Assembly (NCBI GenBank): GCA_963780675.1
Contig: CAWACR010000003.1
Coordinates: forward strand, 992,001 to 1,056,000
DNA length: 64,000 nt
DNA from: JAHECE01 sp963780675
Lineage (GTDB): Bacteria > Actinomycetota > Actinomycetes > Actinomycetales > JAHECE01
Direction of reading: 5' to 3'
The notes below the pieces were generated by a model. That model was not told the DNA's origin, searched no databases, and saw only the letters and a program-made list of their open reading frames with translations. Of the stretch, positions 40,410 to 49,039 are shown one piece after another (the first letter of the stretch is position 1; the number at the start of each line of letters is the position of its first letter). The position numbers and the translations under genes are program-made.

Positions 40410-40452
40410 GTGCGGAAGGAATCTTGCGCCGGGCGCACGCGAGTTTCCGCAC
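40410..40452. repeat. Third, diverged copy of the hairpin element
   Basis: An outer 8-bp stem GTGCGGAA/TTCCGCAC with an inner stem TGCGCC/GGCGCA. The plan and several words (TTGCGCC, TTTCCGCACG) match the 69-bp repeat, but here base pairing is stronger. Function unknown; it could be a terminator or an RNA element. Confidence 0.45.
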
Positions 40453-40552
40453 GGGCGTCGCCGACGGGAACCCGTCCGCGCTCATCCCTTCCCATTGAGG
40501 AATTAGGGGCGTACTGTTTGCCCGGTCATTACTCGAACATGGAGGTTTCGTC

Positions 40553-40621
40553 ATGATGCGACAGGACCACCGACTGGGCCGCGACGGAGCGGGCGAGAAC
40601 GACGACGACTCCCTGGGCTGA
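40553..40621 (+). CDS. Possible 22-residue small protein
   Basis: ATG 40553 has GGAGG at seven bases spacing, the best ribosome site in this stretch, and encodes a hydrophilic, acidic peptide, MMRQDHRLGRDGAGENDDDS followed by LG and stop. Candidate -10 boxes TACTGT (40512) and ATTACT (40528) lie upstream. It could be a leader peptide, a small regulatory protein or a chance frame. No recognised homologue. Confidence 0.35.
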   Translation: MMRQDHRLGRDGAGENDDDSLG

Positions 40622-40699
40622 ACCTGGCCCGGACTTGACGCGGCACCGCGCGCAAACACCGCCCGCGAGCCCCGTCCCCGAAAGCCTCCCGCGCGTGCC

Positions 40700-40713
40700 T
40701 ACGATCGTCGCTA
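40700..40713 (+). promoter_or_regulatory. Leaderless promoter of the 40713 gene
   Basis: TACGAT (40700-40705) is followed by seven bases and ATG 40713 with no ribosome site. Confidence 0.45.
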
Positions 40714-41156
40714 TGACCCCCGACCTACCCGTCACCGTCGACGATCTGCCCACGGACCCCGACGTCGCGTACCAGCCCGGGGTCTGCAACATCGGCACCG
40801 CGGACGTTGCGTTGCGGCGGCGCTCCGGCCACCTCGCCGCCGCCGCGACCGTCGGGCTCCTCGGCGCTCTCGTGGTGACGCGCGCCCCCCGCGTCACCCG
40901 CCTGCTCGTCGCCGTCCCGGCTGCCTCCGCGGCGTCCGGCTACATCCAGGCACGCTCACACTTCTGCGCGGCGTACGGCTCCGCGGGCCTCTACAACTTC
41001 GGCGCCCTGGGCAGCCGCCAGACGGTGGCCGACGCCGCCGCCCGCGCCCTCGACGCCGCCCGCGCCCGCGGGATCGGGCTGCAGAGCCTCGCCGTCGGAC
41101 TTGCCGTGGCGGGCCTGGCCGTCGCATTGCCCGGCCCACGCCACCACCGCCACTGA
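40713..41156 (+). CDS. Uncharacterised small protein with two hydrophobic segments
   Basis: A 147-residue protein of unknown function. The N-terminal part has YQPGVCNIGTADVALRRRSG (about residues 20-39), a cysteine-containing motif I associate with actinobacterial hypothetical proteins of this kind. Two hydrophobic stretches (about 40-56 and 63-77) and a third near the C-terminus (about 124-141) suggest a membrane protein. ATG 40713 is chosen for its leaderless promoter. The next gene starts 11 bases after the stop, so it is probably in an operon with the acetoacetate-decarboxylase-like gene. Confidence 0.65.
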   Translation: MTPDLPVTVDDLPTDPDVAYQPGVCNIGTADVALRRRSGHLAAAATVGLLGALVVTRAPRVTRLLVAVPAASAASGYIQARSHFCAAYGSAGLYNFGALGSRQTVADAAARALDAARARGIGLQSLAVGLAVAGLAVALPGPRHHRH

Positions 41157-41167
41157 AGGGGGCGGCT

Positions 41168-42136
41168 ATGGCAACGGGCCCAGGGATCCCCGGAGCCAGC
41201 GGCCAGGTCTCGACGGCGATCGAGGTGGACGGCGCGAGGTTCGGCGAGGGCGGCTTCCGGCGGACCGTCGACCGGTTCACGGCCGCGGCCTTCACGGCGG
41301 ACGCGGACGCCGTCGGCCGGCTCCTCCCGACCCCCACCCTGCGGCCGCTGCGGATCTCGCCGCGTCGCGCCGTCGTCTTCGCCTACGGCGCGACCTACGA
41401 GTGGCACATGGGCTCGCTGCCGCCGTTCCGGAGCGGGGAGATGGCCCTGCTCGCGCTCGTCACGCGCGGTCCGGCGTCGTCACCTCCCCTCCTGCCGTTC
41501 CTCGGGAACCGCAGCACCCGGCTGTCGGAGCGGTACGGGGTCGGCTCCGTCTTCCTCGAGGTCGGGACCACCAACCGCGTGGCGCGCGAGGTGTACCGGC
41601 GCGCGTTCGGGCTGCCGGCATTCCTCGCCGACGTCCGCAACGACCAATGGCCGGGTTCGGACCGGTTCCGGTGCACCGAGGCGGGGCGGCTCGTCCTCGA
41701 CCTCACCGTCCACGCGGACGTCCGCCCGCGCCGGATCACCGACCGCACCTGGGTCTACGGATCGCGGGACGGCGCGATCACCGGCTTCCCCAACACCGAC
41801 TCCGGCTCGGTGCGGCGGCGCTTCGCACCTGGCGCTGCGCGGCTCGACCTCGGTGACCACCCCGCCGCGGCGCGCCTGCGCGGCCTGAGCATCTCGCCGC
41901 GCTCGCTCTTCGGCGACATCTGGACGGGCGGGCTGTCGGTGCCGGGACCGATCCAGGTCCTCGGGCGGGCGGAGTGGCCGGGAACCGCCCACGAGGGGAC
42001 CGACCGCGCGCAGGGGCAACTCGTGGTGAGCCGGGTGCCCGGGGAAGACGTCGAGGTGGACCAGGGTCTGGGTGGTCTGCCGTTCGACCCCATGGGCGCG
42101 TTCGGAATCGATCCGCTGCCAGGACGCGGGACGTAA
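41168..42136 (+). CDS. Acetoacetate decarboxylase-like (ADC fold) protein
   Basis: A 322-residue protein. FTADADAVGRLLPTPTLRPLRIS near the N-terminus, the central YGATYEWH, and FLEVGTTNRVAREVYRRAFGLP with VRNDQWPG resemble the ADC / YqjF-like superfamily, in which a lysine can form a Schiff base. I do not see the classical E-x-x-x-x-x-K pair clearly, so catalytic acetoacetate decarboxylation is doubtful; non-catalytic or other carbonyl chemistry is possible. ATG 41168 has AAGGGGG. Its end nearly touches the convergent glycosyltransferase gene (20-base gap). Function unknown. Confidence 0.55.
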   Translation: MATGPGIPGASGQVSTAIEVDGARFGEGGFRRTVDRFTAAAFTADADAVGRLLPTPTLRPLRISPRRAVVFAYGATYEWHMGSLPPFRSGEMALLALVTRGPASSPPLLPFLGNRSTRLSERYGVGSVFLEVGTTNRVAREVYRRAFGLPAFLADVRNDQWPGSDRFRCTEAGRLVLDLTVHADVRPRRITDRTWVYGSRDGAITGFPNTDSGSVRRRFAPGAARLDLGDHPAAARLRGLSISPRSLFGDIWTGGLSVPGPIQVLGRAEWPGTAHEGTDRAQGQLVVSRVPGEDVEVDQGLGGLPFDPMGAFGIDPLPGRGT

Positions 42137-42156
42137 CCGCCGTCCGCGCGACTCCG

Positions 42157-43284
42157 TCAGGACGCCAGCGCCGGACGAGGTCCGACGCCGTGCCCGCGCC
42201 GCGTCGTCGGCCCCACCGGTGCGCCTCCGAGCGCGATCACCCGCCGATAGAGGGCGAGGTAGTCGTCGACCATCCGGCGCGCGGAGAATCGGACCTCGAC
42301 GTCGGCCCGGCACGCGGCGCGGTCAATCCGGGACACCTCGCCCAGGGCACGAGCGGCGTCCTGGACGTCGTCCACGAGGAAGCCCGTGACGCCGTCGCGG
42401 ACGATCTCGGGCGCGGCACCACGCGGGAAGCTGATCACCGGCGTCCCGCAGGCCAGGGACTCGATCATCACGAGCCCGAAGGGCTCGTCCCACTGGATCG
42501 GGTTGACCAGGGCGAGGGACCCCGCCAGTTCGCGGTCGCGCTCCTGCGGGCTGATCTCCCCGAGATAGACGACGTCGGTACCGAGTTCCGGCTCGATCCT
42601 TGCCTCGAAGTACGCCTTCTCGTCGGGCTCCCGCATCTTGCCGGCGATCCGCAACGGCACCCCCGCCCGGCGGGCGATCTCGATGGCGAGGTGCGCCCCC
42701 TTCTCGACGGTGAACCTCCCCAGGAACAACGCGTAACCTCCGCCGCCGGTACCCACCCGGATGCGGTCGGTGTCGAGCCCGTGGTGGATCACCGCGCTCA
42801 CCTGCGCCTCTCCGGCGCGCGAACGGTGGTCCTCGGAGATCGCGACCACGGCCACGCCGAGGCGAGCGGCCGCCGCGTAGAGCGCCCGGGCCTCGCGGGT
42901 GAACTCGCCGTGATTCGTCGCCACGACCGGCGGCATCCCGGGCCGTCCCCCGGCCCACAAGGGGCCGGCGTTCGTGTGGTCGTGGACGACGTCGCAGCCG
43001 GCGAGCGTCTCGTAGGCGCTCGTCACCTGGAAGAGTTCGGGGATCACCGCCCCCATCGGGGTCATCGGGTGCTCGTAGACCCAGGCGCGCGGCACGGGGC
43101 ACGTCGCATCCCCGACCGTGAAGAGGGTGACGTCATGGCCCCGGGCGTGAAGTCCGCGCGCCAGCGTGTCGATGACGCCCTCGGTGCCTCCGTAGTGGGT
43201 GGGCGGAACGGGAACCCACGGTGCCGCCACCAGCCCGATGCGCAACCGGTCCGGGGCCTTGCCGCCAACGGCACGGGCGGGCAT
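42157..43284 (-). CDS. Glycosyltransferase family 4 protein
   Basis: A 375-residue GT-B fold enzyme. The N-terminal domain has PWVPVPPTHYGGTEGVIDTLA (glycogen-synthase-like G-G-x-E loop) and DVVHDHTNAG; the C-terminal domain has YALFLGRFTVEKGAHLAIE and the donor-binding E-x7-E motif in PFGLVMIESLACGTPVI. ATG 43284 is preferred over 43323 because GGGAGG lies six bases upstream. It is divergent from the amylo-alpha-1,6-glucosidase-like gene, and such pairs are common in actinobacteria. Probably makes or extends an alpha-glucan or a glycoconjugate using a nucleotide sugar; acceptor unknown. Confidence 0.87.
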   Translation of the reverse strand: MPARAVGGKAPDRLRIGLVAAPWVPVPPTHYGGTEGVIDTLARGLHARGHDVTLFTVGDATCPVPRAWVYEHPMTPMGAVIPELFQVTSAYETLAGCDVVHDHTNAGPLWAGGRPGMPPVVATNHGEFTREARALYAAAARLGVAVVAISEDHRSRAGEAQVSAVIHHGLDTDRIRVGTGGGGYALFLGRFTVEKGAHLAIEIARRAGVPLRIAGKMREPDEKAYFEARIEPELGTDVVYLGEISPQERDRELAGSLALVNPIQWDEPFGLVMIESLACGTPVISFPRGAAPEIVRDGVTGFLVDDVQDAARALGEVSRIDRAACRADVEVRFSARRMVDDYLALYRRVIALGGAPVGPTTRRGHGVGPRPALAS

Positions 43285-43470
43285 CTCGGCCTCCCGTCTC
43301 TCGTCATCGATCCGTCCCTCCATGGTGTCACCGAGCTGCCGATTGCGCAGCCCCCTAGGTCCAACTCGGGGTGGCCGTCCCGAAGGCCGGCCCCTTTGCG
43401 CCGTCCACCCCGTTGACCCGTGTGGTTCGCTTCTGTCACGGGAGCCATCAGCCACGAAGGGAGTCGCATC

Positions 43471-45609
43471 GTGGTCCAGGCGTGGGCGTACAGCGGCGGG
43501 CCTCCGACCCGCTCCGGGACGGGCGGCTCGGTGACGCTCGTCGAGGGATCGACGTTCTGCATCTCGGATGAGTCGGGCGACCTGCACCCCGGTACCGAAC
43601 AGGGCCTGTACTTCCGTGACACGCGGCTGATCAGCAAGTTCACTTTGCGGATCGACGGGCGCGCCGCCGAACCGGTGTCGACCCGAGTCGGGGACCCCTT
43701 CTCCTGCACGTTCCTCGCGCGCCGCCGGCCGCGTCTGGGGCTTGCCGACAGCACCCTGCTCGTCGTCCGTGAGCGGCGCCTCGGCGACGGATTGCGCGAG
43801 ACCATCTCGATGCGCAACCTGGGCGACGAGCCGACCGCCGTGACGCTGATGCTCCATGTCGACGCCGATTTCGCGGACCTCTTCGAGGTCAAGGAGAGCC
43901 GGGTCGAGCCCCGCGTGGGCATCACCGTGACGGCCGACGACGGCGACATCACCTTCACGCTGCGACAGGCGCACCACAGTCGCGGGGTGAGCGTCTCGGC
44001 ACCGGGCGCCCTGGCTCTCGATTCCGGAACCCTGACCTGGCAGGTCGCCGTCCCCGCCAAGGGCGTGTGGTCGACGTGGGTGCATGTCACGCCCGTGGTG
44101 GACGAGCAACCGGTCCCGGCCCATTACCACCCGGGAGACCCCGGAAGGGTGGCCGAGCCGGCGGCCAGGCTCGCCGAATGGCGCAGCCGGACCCCTCGGA
44201 TCGCCACACCGGACGCCGCGCTGCGCCGGCTGGTCGAGGTGGGTGTCGAGGACCTGGGTTCCCTGCGCATCTTCGACCCCGAGCACCCCGAGCAGGCTGT
44301 CGTCGCGGCCGGCGCACCCTGGTTCATGACGCTCTTCGGGCGTGACTCACTGCTCGCCTCGACGATGCTCCTGCCGTTCGACTCCTCGCTGGCCGTCGGG
44401 ACGCTACAGACCCTCGCCCGGTACCAGGGCAAGCGGGTGGACGCCCTCACCGAAGAGGAGCCCGGTCGGATCCTCCACGAGATGCGGTTCGGCCTCGACG
44501 CCTCGCTGTCCCTCGGGGGCGGCAACGTCTACTACGGCACGGCGGACGCCACCCCGCTTTTCGTCATGCTGATGGGCGAGGTGCGGCGCTGGGGAGCCGC
44601 CAAGGCGCAGGTCGACGCGCTCCTCCCCCACGCGGACGCCGCGCTGCGATGGATCGAGCGCTACGGCGACCGCGACGGCGACGGCTTCGTCGAGTACGTG
44701 CGCGCGACCGACCGCGGCCTGGTGAACCAGGGCTGGAAGGACTCGTTCGACGGGGTGACCTTCGCAAACGGCGAGATCGCGCGTCCCCCGATCGCGTTGG
44801 CCGAGGTCCAGGGCTACGTCTACGCGGCCTACCTCGCGCGCGCCCTCCTGGCCCGTGAGGCGGGCGACGACGCGGCCGATCGGCACTGGACGCAGCGCGC
44901 CACTCGCCTGAAGGAAGCGTTCAACGAACGCTTCTGGCTCGAGGAGGTCGGCTACTACGCCGTGGGCCTCGATGCGGCCAAACGCCCCATCGACTCGCTG
45001 GCCTCGAACATGGGCCACTGCCTGTGGACGGGAATCGTCGACGCGAACCGGGCCGGCGCCGTCGCCGATCGGCTGGTCGGGCCCGAAATGTTCACGGGAT
45101 TCGGCGTGCGGACGCTCGCGAGCAGCCAGACGGCCTACAACCCGATGAGCTACCACAACGGATCGGTGTGGCCGCACGACAGCGCCATCGCCGCCGCAGG
45201 GCTCATGCGCTACGGGTACGTCGAGCACGCGCATCGGGTGGTGCAGGGGCTGCTGGACGCGGGCGGCCACTTCGGCGGGCGCCTGCCGGAGCTGTTCTGC
45301 GGCTTCGACTCCTCGGATTTCACCTTCCCGGTCCCCTACCCCACGTCGTGCTCGCCCCAGGCGTGGGCCGCGGCCGCACCGTTGCTCCTGCTGCGCACGC
45401 TGCTCCGGATCGACCCGGACGTCCCCGCCGGGCGGGTGTGGTTCGCGCCGGCCGTGCCGCGGCACATGCAGCCCCTGCGGCTCGACGGTCTCCGGGTGGC
45501 GGGCGCCGCGCTCTCGATCGAGGTGGATGAGAGGGGCTCCTCGCTGCTCCACCTGCCCCCGAACCTCGAGGTGTTGCCGGAACCGAGGCCGCCGGCCGGT
45601 GCTGGGTAG
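43471..45609 (+). CDS. Amylo-alpha-1,6-glucosidase-like (glycogen debranching N-terminal domain) protein
   Basis: A 712-residue protein with an N-terminal GDE_N_bis domain (TLVEGSTFCISDESGDLHPGT, GLYFRDTRLISKF) and a C-terminal (alpha/alpha)6 GH15-like barrel: GAPWFMTLFGRDSLLAS, GRILHEMRFG, YYGTADATPLFVMLMGE, DGFVEY, NQGWKDSFDGVTF and YHNGSVWPHDSAIAAAG. GTG 43471 has GGGAG seven bases upstream; an earlier in-frame ATG at 43420 lacks one. Likely a trehalase/debranching type glucosidase acting on alpha-glucans. Divergent from the glycosyltransferase; a TTGACC box lies at 43413. Intact. Confidence 0.88.
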   Translation: MVQAWAYSGGPPTRSGTGGSVTLVEGSTFCISDESGDLHPGTEQGLYFRDTRLISKFTLRIDGRAAEPVSTRVGDPFSCTFLARRRPRLGLADSTLLVVRERRLGDGLRETISMRNLGDEPTAVTLMLHVDADFADLFEVKESRVEPRVGITVTADDGDITFTLRQAHHSRGVSVSAPGALALDSGTLTWQVAVPAKGVWSTWVHVTPVVDEQPVPAHYHPGDPGRVAEPAARLAEWRSRTPRIATPDAALRRLVEVGVEDLGSLRIFDPEHPEQAVVAAGAPWFMTLFGRDSLLASTMLLPFDSSLAVGTLQTLARYQGKRVDALTEEEPGRILHEMRFGLDASLSLGGGNVYYGTADATPLFVMLMGEVRRWGAAKAQVDALLPHADAALRWIERYGDRDGDGFVEYVRATDRGLVNQGWKDSFDGVTFANGEIARPPIALAEVQGYVYAAYLARALLAREAGDDAADRHWTQRATRLKEAFNERFWLEEVGYYAVGLDAAKRPIDSLASNMGHCLWTGIVDANRAGAVADRLVGPEMFTGFGVRTLASSQTAYNPMSYHNGSVWPHDSAIAAAGLMRYGYVEHAHRVVQGLLDAGGHFGGRLPELFCGFDSSDFTFPVPYPTSCSPQAWAAAAPLLLLRTLLRIDPDVPAGRVWFAPAVPRHMQPLRLDGLRVAGAALSIEVDERGSSLLHLPPNLEVLPEPRPPAGAG

Positions 45610-45654
45610 ACCCAGGCCACCACACCCTGGCCACGAACCACTCCGGGTCGACGC

Positions 45655-46655
45655 TCAGGCGTCCGCCGGAACACTCACCCGTCGGCCCGTCTCGAAGGAC
45701 TCGATCGCGCAGTGCGCGAGGAGCAGCGCCCGCCGACCGGCGCGGGCGTGGACCGGCGGCGGATCGCCGGCGCGGAGCGCAGCGAGGATCGCGTCGACGT
45801 GGCGGTCGAAGGTGCGCGTGAAGGCCGCGCTCGTCGTCGTTGAAGTAGCCGGCCTCCCACACGCGGCGGTCTCGTCGCCGGCGCGGTGAGAGGCTGAAGC
45901 GCCGCACGGTGTCGTGGATCACGAGGCGGCCCCGCGTCCCGTTGACCTCGACGCAGCTGCGAGTCCGGGTAGGCGTACGACGAGTCGTAGCTGCCGAGCA
46001 TCGTCCCCACGGCGCGGTTCTCGAACTCGAGGGCGAGCGCGATGGTGCGAGTAGTCGCCGTAGGTCTTGTCGGTCATCTGGGCGACGATCGAGGCGATCG
46101 GCCCGACGAGGTGCTCGAGCATGTCGAAGCCGTGGCACTGGGTCTCGATGAGGTTCGCGTGGGGCGAGGTGCCGTGGTTCGCCTCGCCGCCGAAGCGCCA
46201 GGTCGCGAAGACGAGCTCGCCGAGCTCGCCCGCCGTCGATCGCGGCCTTGGCGCGGGCGACGGGCTCGGCGAAGCGGTGGTTGAAGTTGATGGCGAAGAA
46301 GAGGTCGCGCTCGGCGGCCTCGGCGAGCAGCGGTCCGCCTCGTCGAGGTGGAAGACGAGCGGCTTCTCGACGAGGAGCGGGACGCCCGCCTCGATGAGGT
46401 CGCAGCGTCGGCTCGAAGTGGCCCTCGTTCGGCAGGCACACGGTGACGAGGTCGGGGTGCTCGGCGCCCAGCATCTCGTCGACGACGGTGTACGGGCGTG
46501 CTCCGAACGTCGGCCGCTCGCGCCGCCGTCTTGTCCACCGTGCGGCCGACGACGGCGCACAGCTCCGTGTCCGGCCGTCCCGAGAAGACCCGCGCGTGCT
46601 CGTGACCCCACCACGCGCCGGTGCCCACCACCGCGACCCTCAGTCGGGCAACCAT
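45655..46655 (-). CDS. Gfo/Idh/MocA-family oxidoreductase, broken by at least seven apparent indels
   Basis: An oxidoreductase of about 333 residues whose blocks follow in order in changing frames: LRVAVVGTGAWWGHEHARVF, a jump near 46518, FGARPYTVVDEMLG and VCLPNEGHFEP, a jump near 46405, LIEAGVPLLVEKPLVFHLDEA, jumps near 46332 and 46230, WRFGGEANHGTSPHANLI and TQCHGFDMLEHLVGPI (H-x-x-D motif), jumps near 46050, 45960 and 45825, and IESFETGRRVSVPADA at the end. The blocks are clean, so poor sequence is more likely than decay. ATG 46655 follows GGAGGG. The neighbours at 45609 and 46767 are unaffected. Substrate unknown. Confidence 0.8.
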
Positions 46656-46766
46656 CCCTCCACGATCCTCGCTCTCCGCCCGGGCGGCAGGACCTTGGAC
46701 TCTCGACCGACCGACGGCGTCCGTGCGAACCTGGTCGAACGGTCGCCGATCGCAGGAGGCGCCGAG

Positions 46767-47240
46767 ATGACGACGACGTCGCGCACCCCCGCGTCGCGCC
46801 CCTTCTTGCCCCGGGGCGCCCGGTCGGCACGCGTCCGCCCGCGAGCCCAGACCTCGCCCTCCCCTTCAGCTGTCAGCGCGGGCGTCGACACGGTGTCGGT
46901 CGAGCGCCTCGAACGCCTCCTCCACCTGCGCGGCGCGGCTCTGACCGGCCGGGTCTTCACGCCGCACGAACTCACCACCTGCGCCGGGAGCCCCGCGCGC
47001 CTCGCGGCCCGCCTCGCCGCCAAGGAGGCCGCCGCCAAGGCGCTCGGCACCGGCATCGGCCCGGTCGCCTGGCGCGACCTCGAGGTCCGCACCGCCGACG
47101 ACGGCGCCCCGTCCCTTGCCCTGCACGGCGCCGCCGCCGCGCTCGCCCGCCGCCGAGGCCTGACCACCTGGGCGGTCAGCCTCACGCACGACACGGGCCG
47201 CGCCGTCGCCGTCGTCGTCGCCACGGGAGGCGCGCCGTGA
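46767..47240 (+). CDS. Holo-ACP synthase-type 4'-phosphopantetheinyl transferase
   Basis: A 157-residue AcpS-family protein that transfers phosphopantetheine from CoA to the serine of carrier proteins. The core begins near residue 38 with AGVDTVSVERLERLL (the D of the metal site), then GRVFTPHEL and RLAARLAAKEAAAKALGTG (E and K of the K-E-A motif). The first about 37 residues are an arginine-rich extension without a recognised role. ATG 46767 has AGGAGG seven bases upstream. Its stop overlaps the next GTG (GTGA). First gene of a six-gene overlapping operon that ends with an ACP, its probable substrate. Confidence 0.88.
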   Translation: MTTTSRTPASRPFLPRGARSARVRPRAQTSPSPSAVSAGVDTVSVERLERLLHLRGAALTGRVFTPHELTTCAGSPARLAARLAAKEAAAKALGTGIGPVAWRDLEVRTADDGAPSLALHGAAAALARRRGLTTWAVSLTHDTGRAVAVVVATGGAP

Positions 47241-49039
47241 CCTACCCGACCATCCCCAAGGACGCCGCTGCGCTGCGCGTCGAACCCAACCTCCCCGCCG
47301 ACGGCGTCGCAGGTGAGGCCTTCACCTGGGACCTGGCCCGGTCCTGGCTCGACGGCCTGCCCGACGGGGGCCTCAACATCGCCCACGAGGCCGTCGACCG
47401 GCACGCCGCAGGACCCCGCGCGGACCACGTCGCCATCCGGTGGCTCGGCCGGCACGGTGAACGGGACGACCTCACCTACGCGGACCTCGCCCGGCGTACG
47501 AACGCCTTCGCGAACGTCCTCGACCGCCTCGGGCTGGCCCGCGGCGACGCCGTCTTCGCCCTCACCGGCCGCGTGCCCGCGCTCTACGTCGCCGCGCTCG
47601 GCACCCTCAAGGCGGGCGCGGTGTTCTGCCCGCTCTTCTCGGCGTTCGGCCCCGAGCCCGTGCGCCAGCGCCTCGCGATCGGCGAGGGCCGGGCCCTCGT
47701 CACCACCCGCGCCGCGTACGAGCGCAAGATCGCGGGTCTGCGCGCCGGCCTGCCGCGCCTCGAGCACGTGCTCCTCGTCGACGTCGCCCCGGGCGAGACC
47801 ACACCCCCCGGCACGACCGCGCTCGCCGACCTCCTCGCCGACGCGCCCGAGGAATATGCGGCCGCGCCCACCACGCCCGACTCCCCCGCCCTCCTGCATT
47901 TCACGAGCGGCACCACAGGCACCCCGAAAGGCGCCGTCCACGTCCACGGCGCCGTCGTCATGCACCACGCCACCGGCCGGTTCGCGCTCGACCTCCACCC
48001 CGACGACGTCTTCTGGTGCACCGCCGACCCGGGCTGGGTCACCGGCACCTCGTACGGCATCGTCGCGCCGCTCACCCTCGGCGTCACGAGCATCGTGGAC
48101 GAGGCCGACTTCGACGCCGAGCGCTGGTACGCGATCCTGCGCGAGGAGCGCGTGAGCGTCTGGTACACCGCCCCCACGGCGGTGCGCCGGCTCATGCGCA
48201 TCGGCGGGGAGTCCCGCGCCGGTGAACTCCCTGCGCTCCGGTTCGTCGCCAGCGTCGGCGAGCCCCTCAACCCCGAGGCCGTCCTGTGGGGGGTCGAGGC
48301 CCTCGGCCTGCCGATCCACGACAACTACTGGCAGACCGAGACCGGCGGCATCGTCATCGCGAACACCATCGCCGCTCCCATCAAACCCGGCTCGATGGGC
48401 CGCCCGCTCCCGGGCGTCGAGGCCGCCATCCTGCGCCGCGGCCCGGCCGGGGTCGTGGTCGCCGGCGGCGAGGCCGTCGTCGTCACCGAGCCCGACGTCG
48501 AGGGAGAACTCGCCCTGCGCCCGGGCTGGCCGTCCATGTTCCGGGGCTACCTCCACGAGGAGGAGCGGTACGCCCGGTGCTTCGTCGGCGGCTGGTACCT
48601 CACCGGCGACCTCGCCTCCCGCGACGCCGACGGCTACTTCTGGTTCACGGGCCGCTCCGACGACGTCATCAAGTCCTCCGGCCACCTCATCGGCCCTTTC
48701 GAGGTGGAGAGCGCTCTCATGGAGCACCCGGCCGTCGCCGAGGCGGGCGTGATCGGCGTGCCCGATGCGATGGCCGGCGAGGTGGTCAAGGCGTTCGTCG
48801 TGCTGCGGCCCGGCGTCCCGGCCGACGCCGCGCTCCAGCGAGAACTCGTCGGCTTCGGCCGCAAGCGCCTGGGCGCTGCCGTCGCGCCCCGCGAGATCGC
48901 CGTCGTCGACGCCCTCCCCCACACCCGTAGCGGCAAGATCATGCGCCGCCTCCTCAAGGCTCGGGAACTGGGCCTGCCCATCGGGGACCTCTCCACGCTC
49001 GAGGGCGAACAACCCGACCAGACCATGGAGGCACCGTGA
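47237..49039 (+). CDS. Acetyl-CoA synthetase-like (AMP-forming) acyl-CoA ligase
   Basis: A 600-residue ANL-superfamily ligase. LLHFTSGTTGTPKGAVHVH is the P-loop-like A3 motif, DPGWVTGTSYGIVAPL and DNYWQTETGG (A5) are acetyl-CoA-synthetase type, and GGWYLTGDLASRDADGYFWFTGRSDDVIKSSG plus HTRSGKIMRR with the acetylatable A10 lysine complete it. GTG 47237 overlaps the AcpS stop. The acyl substrate is likely acetate or another short acid. Whether the acceptor is CoA or the operon ACP cannot be told from sequence. Intact and of normal length. Confidence 0.9.
   Translation: MTYPTIPKDAAALRVEPNLPADGVAGEAFTWDLARSWLDGLPDGGLNIAHEAVDRHAAGPRADHVAIRWLGRHGERDDLTYADLARRTNAFANVLDRLGLARGDAVFALTGRVPALYVAALGTLKAGAVFCPLFSAFGPEPVRQRLAIGEGRALVTTRAAYERKIAGLRAGLPRLEHVLLVDVAPGETTPPGTTALADLLADAPEEYAAAPTTPDSPALLHFTSGTTGTPKGAVHVHGAVVMHHATGRFALDLHPDDVFWCTADPGWVTGTSYGIVAPLTLGVTSIVDEADFDAERWYAILREERVSVWYTAPTAVRRLMRIGGESRAGELPALRFVASVGEPLNPEAVLWGVEALGLPIHDNYWQTETGGIVIANTIAAPIKPGSMGRPLPGVEAAILRRGPAGVVVAGGEAVVVTEPDVEGELALRPGWPSMFRGYLHEEERYARCFVGGWYLTGDLASRDADGYFWFTGRSDDVIKSSGHLIGPFEVESALMEHPAVAEAGVIGVPDAMAGEVVKAFVVLRPGVPADAALQRELVGFGRKRLGAAVAPREIAVVDALPHTRSGKIMRRLLKARELGLPIGDLSTLEGEQPDQTMEAP

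Noticed and set aside
46067..49039. A 990-codon frame giving the acyl-CoA ligase a long N-terminal domain.
   Set aside because: The extra part is arginine-rich read-through of other genes; GTG 47237 overlaps the AcpS stop and starts the real protein.
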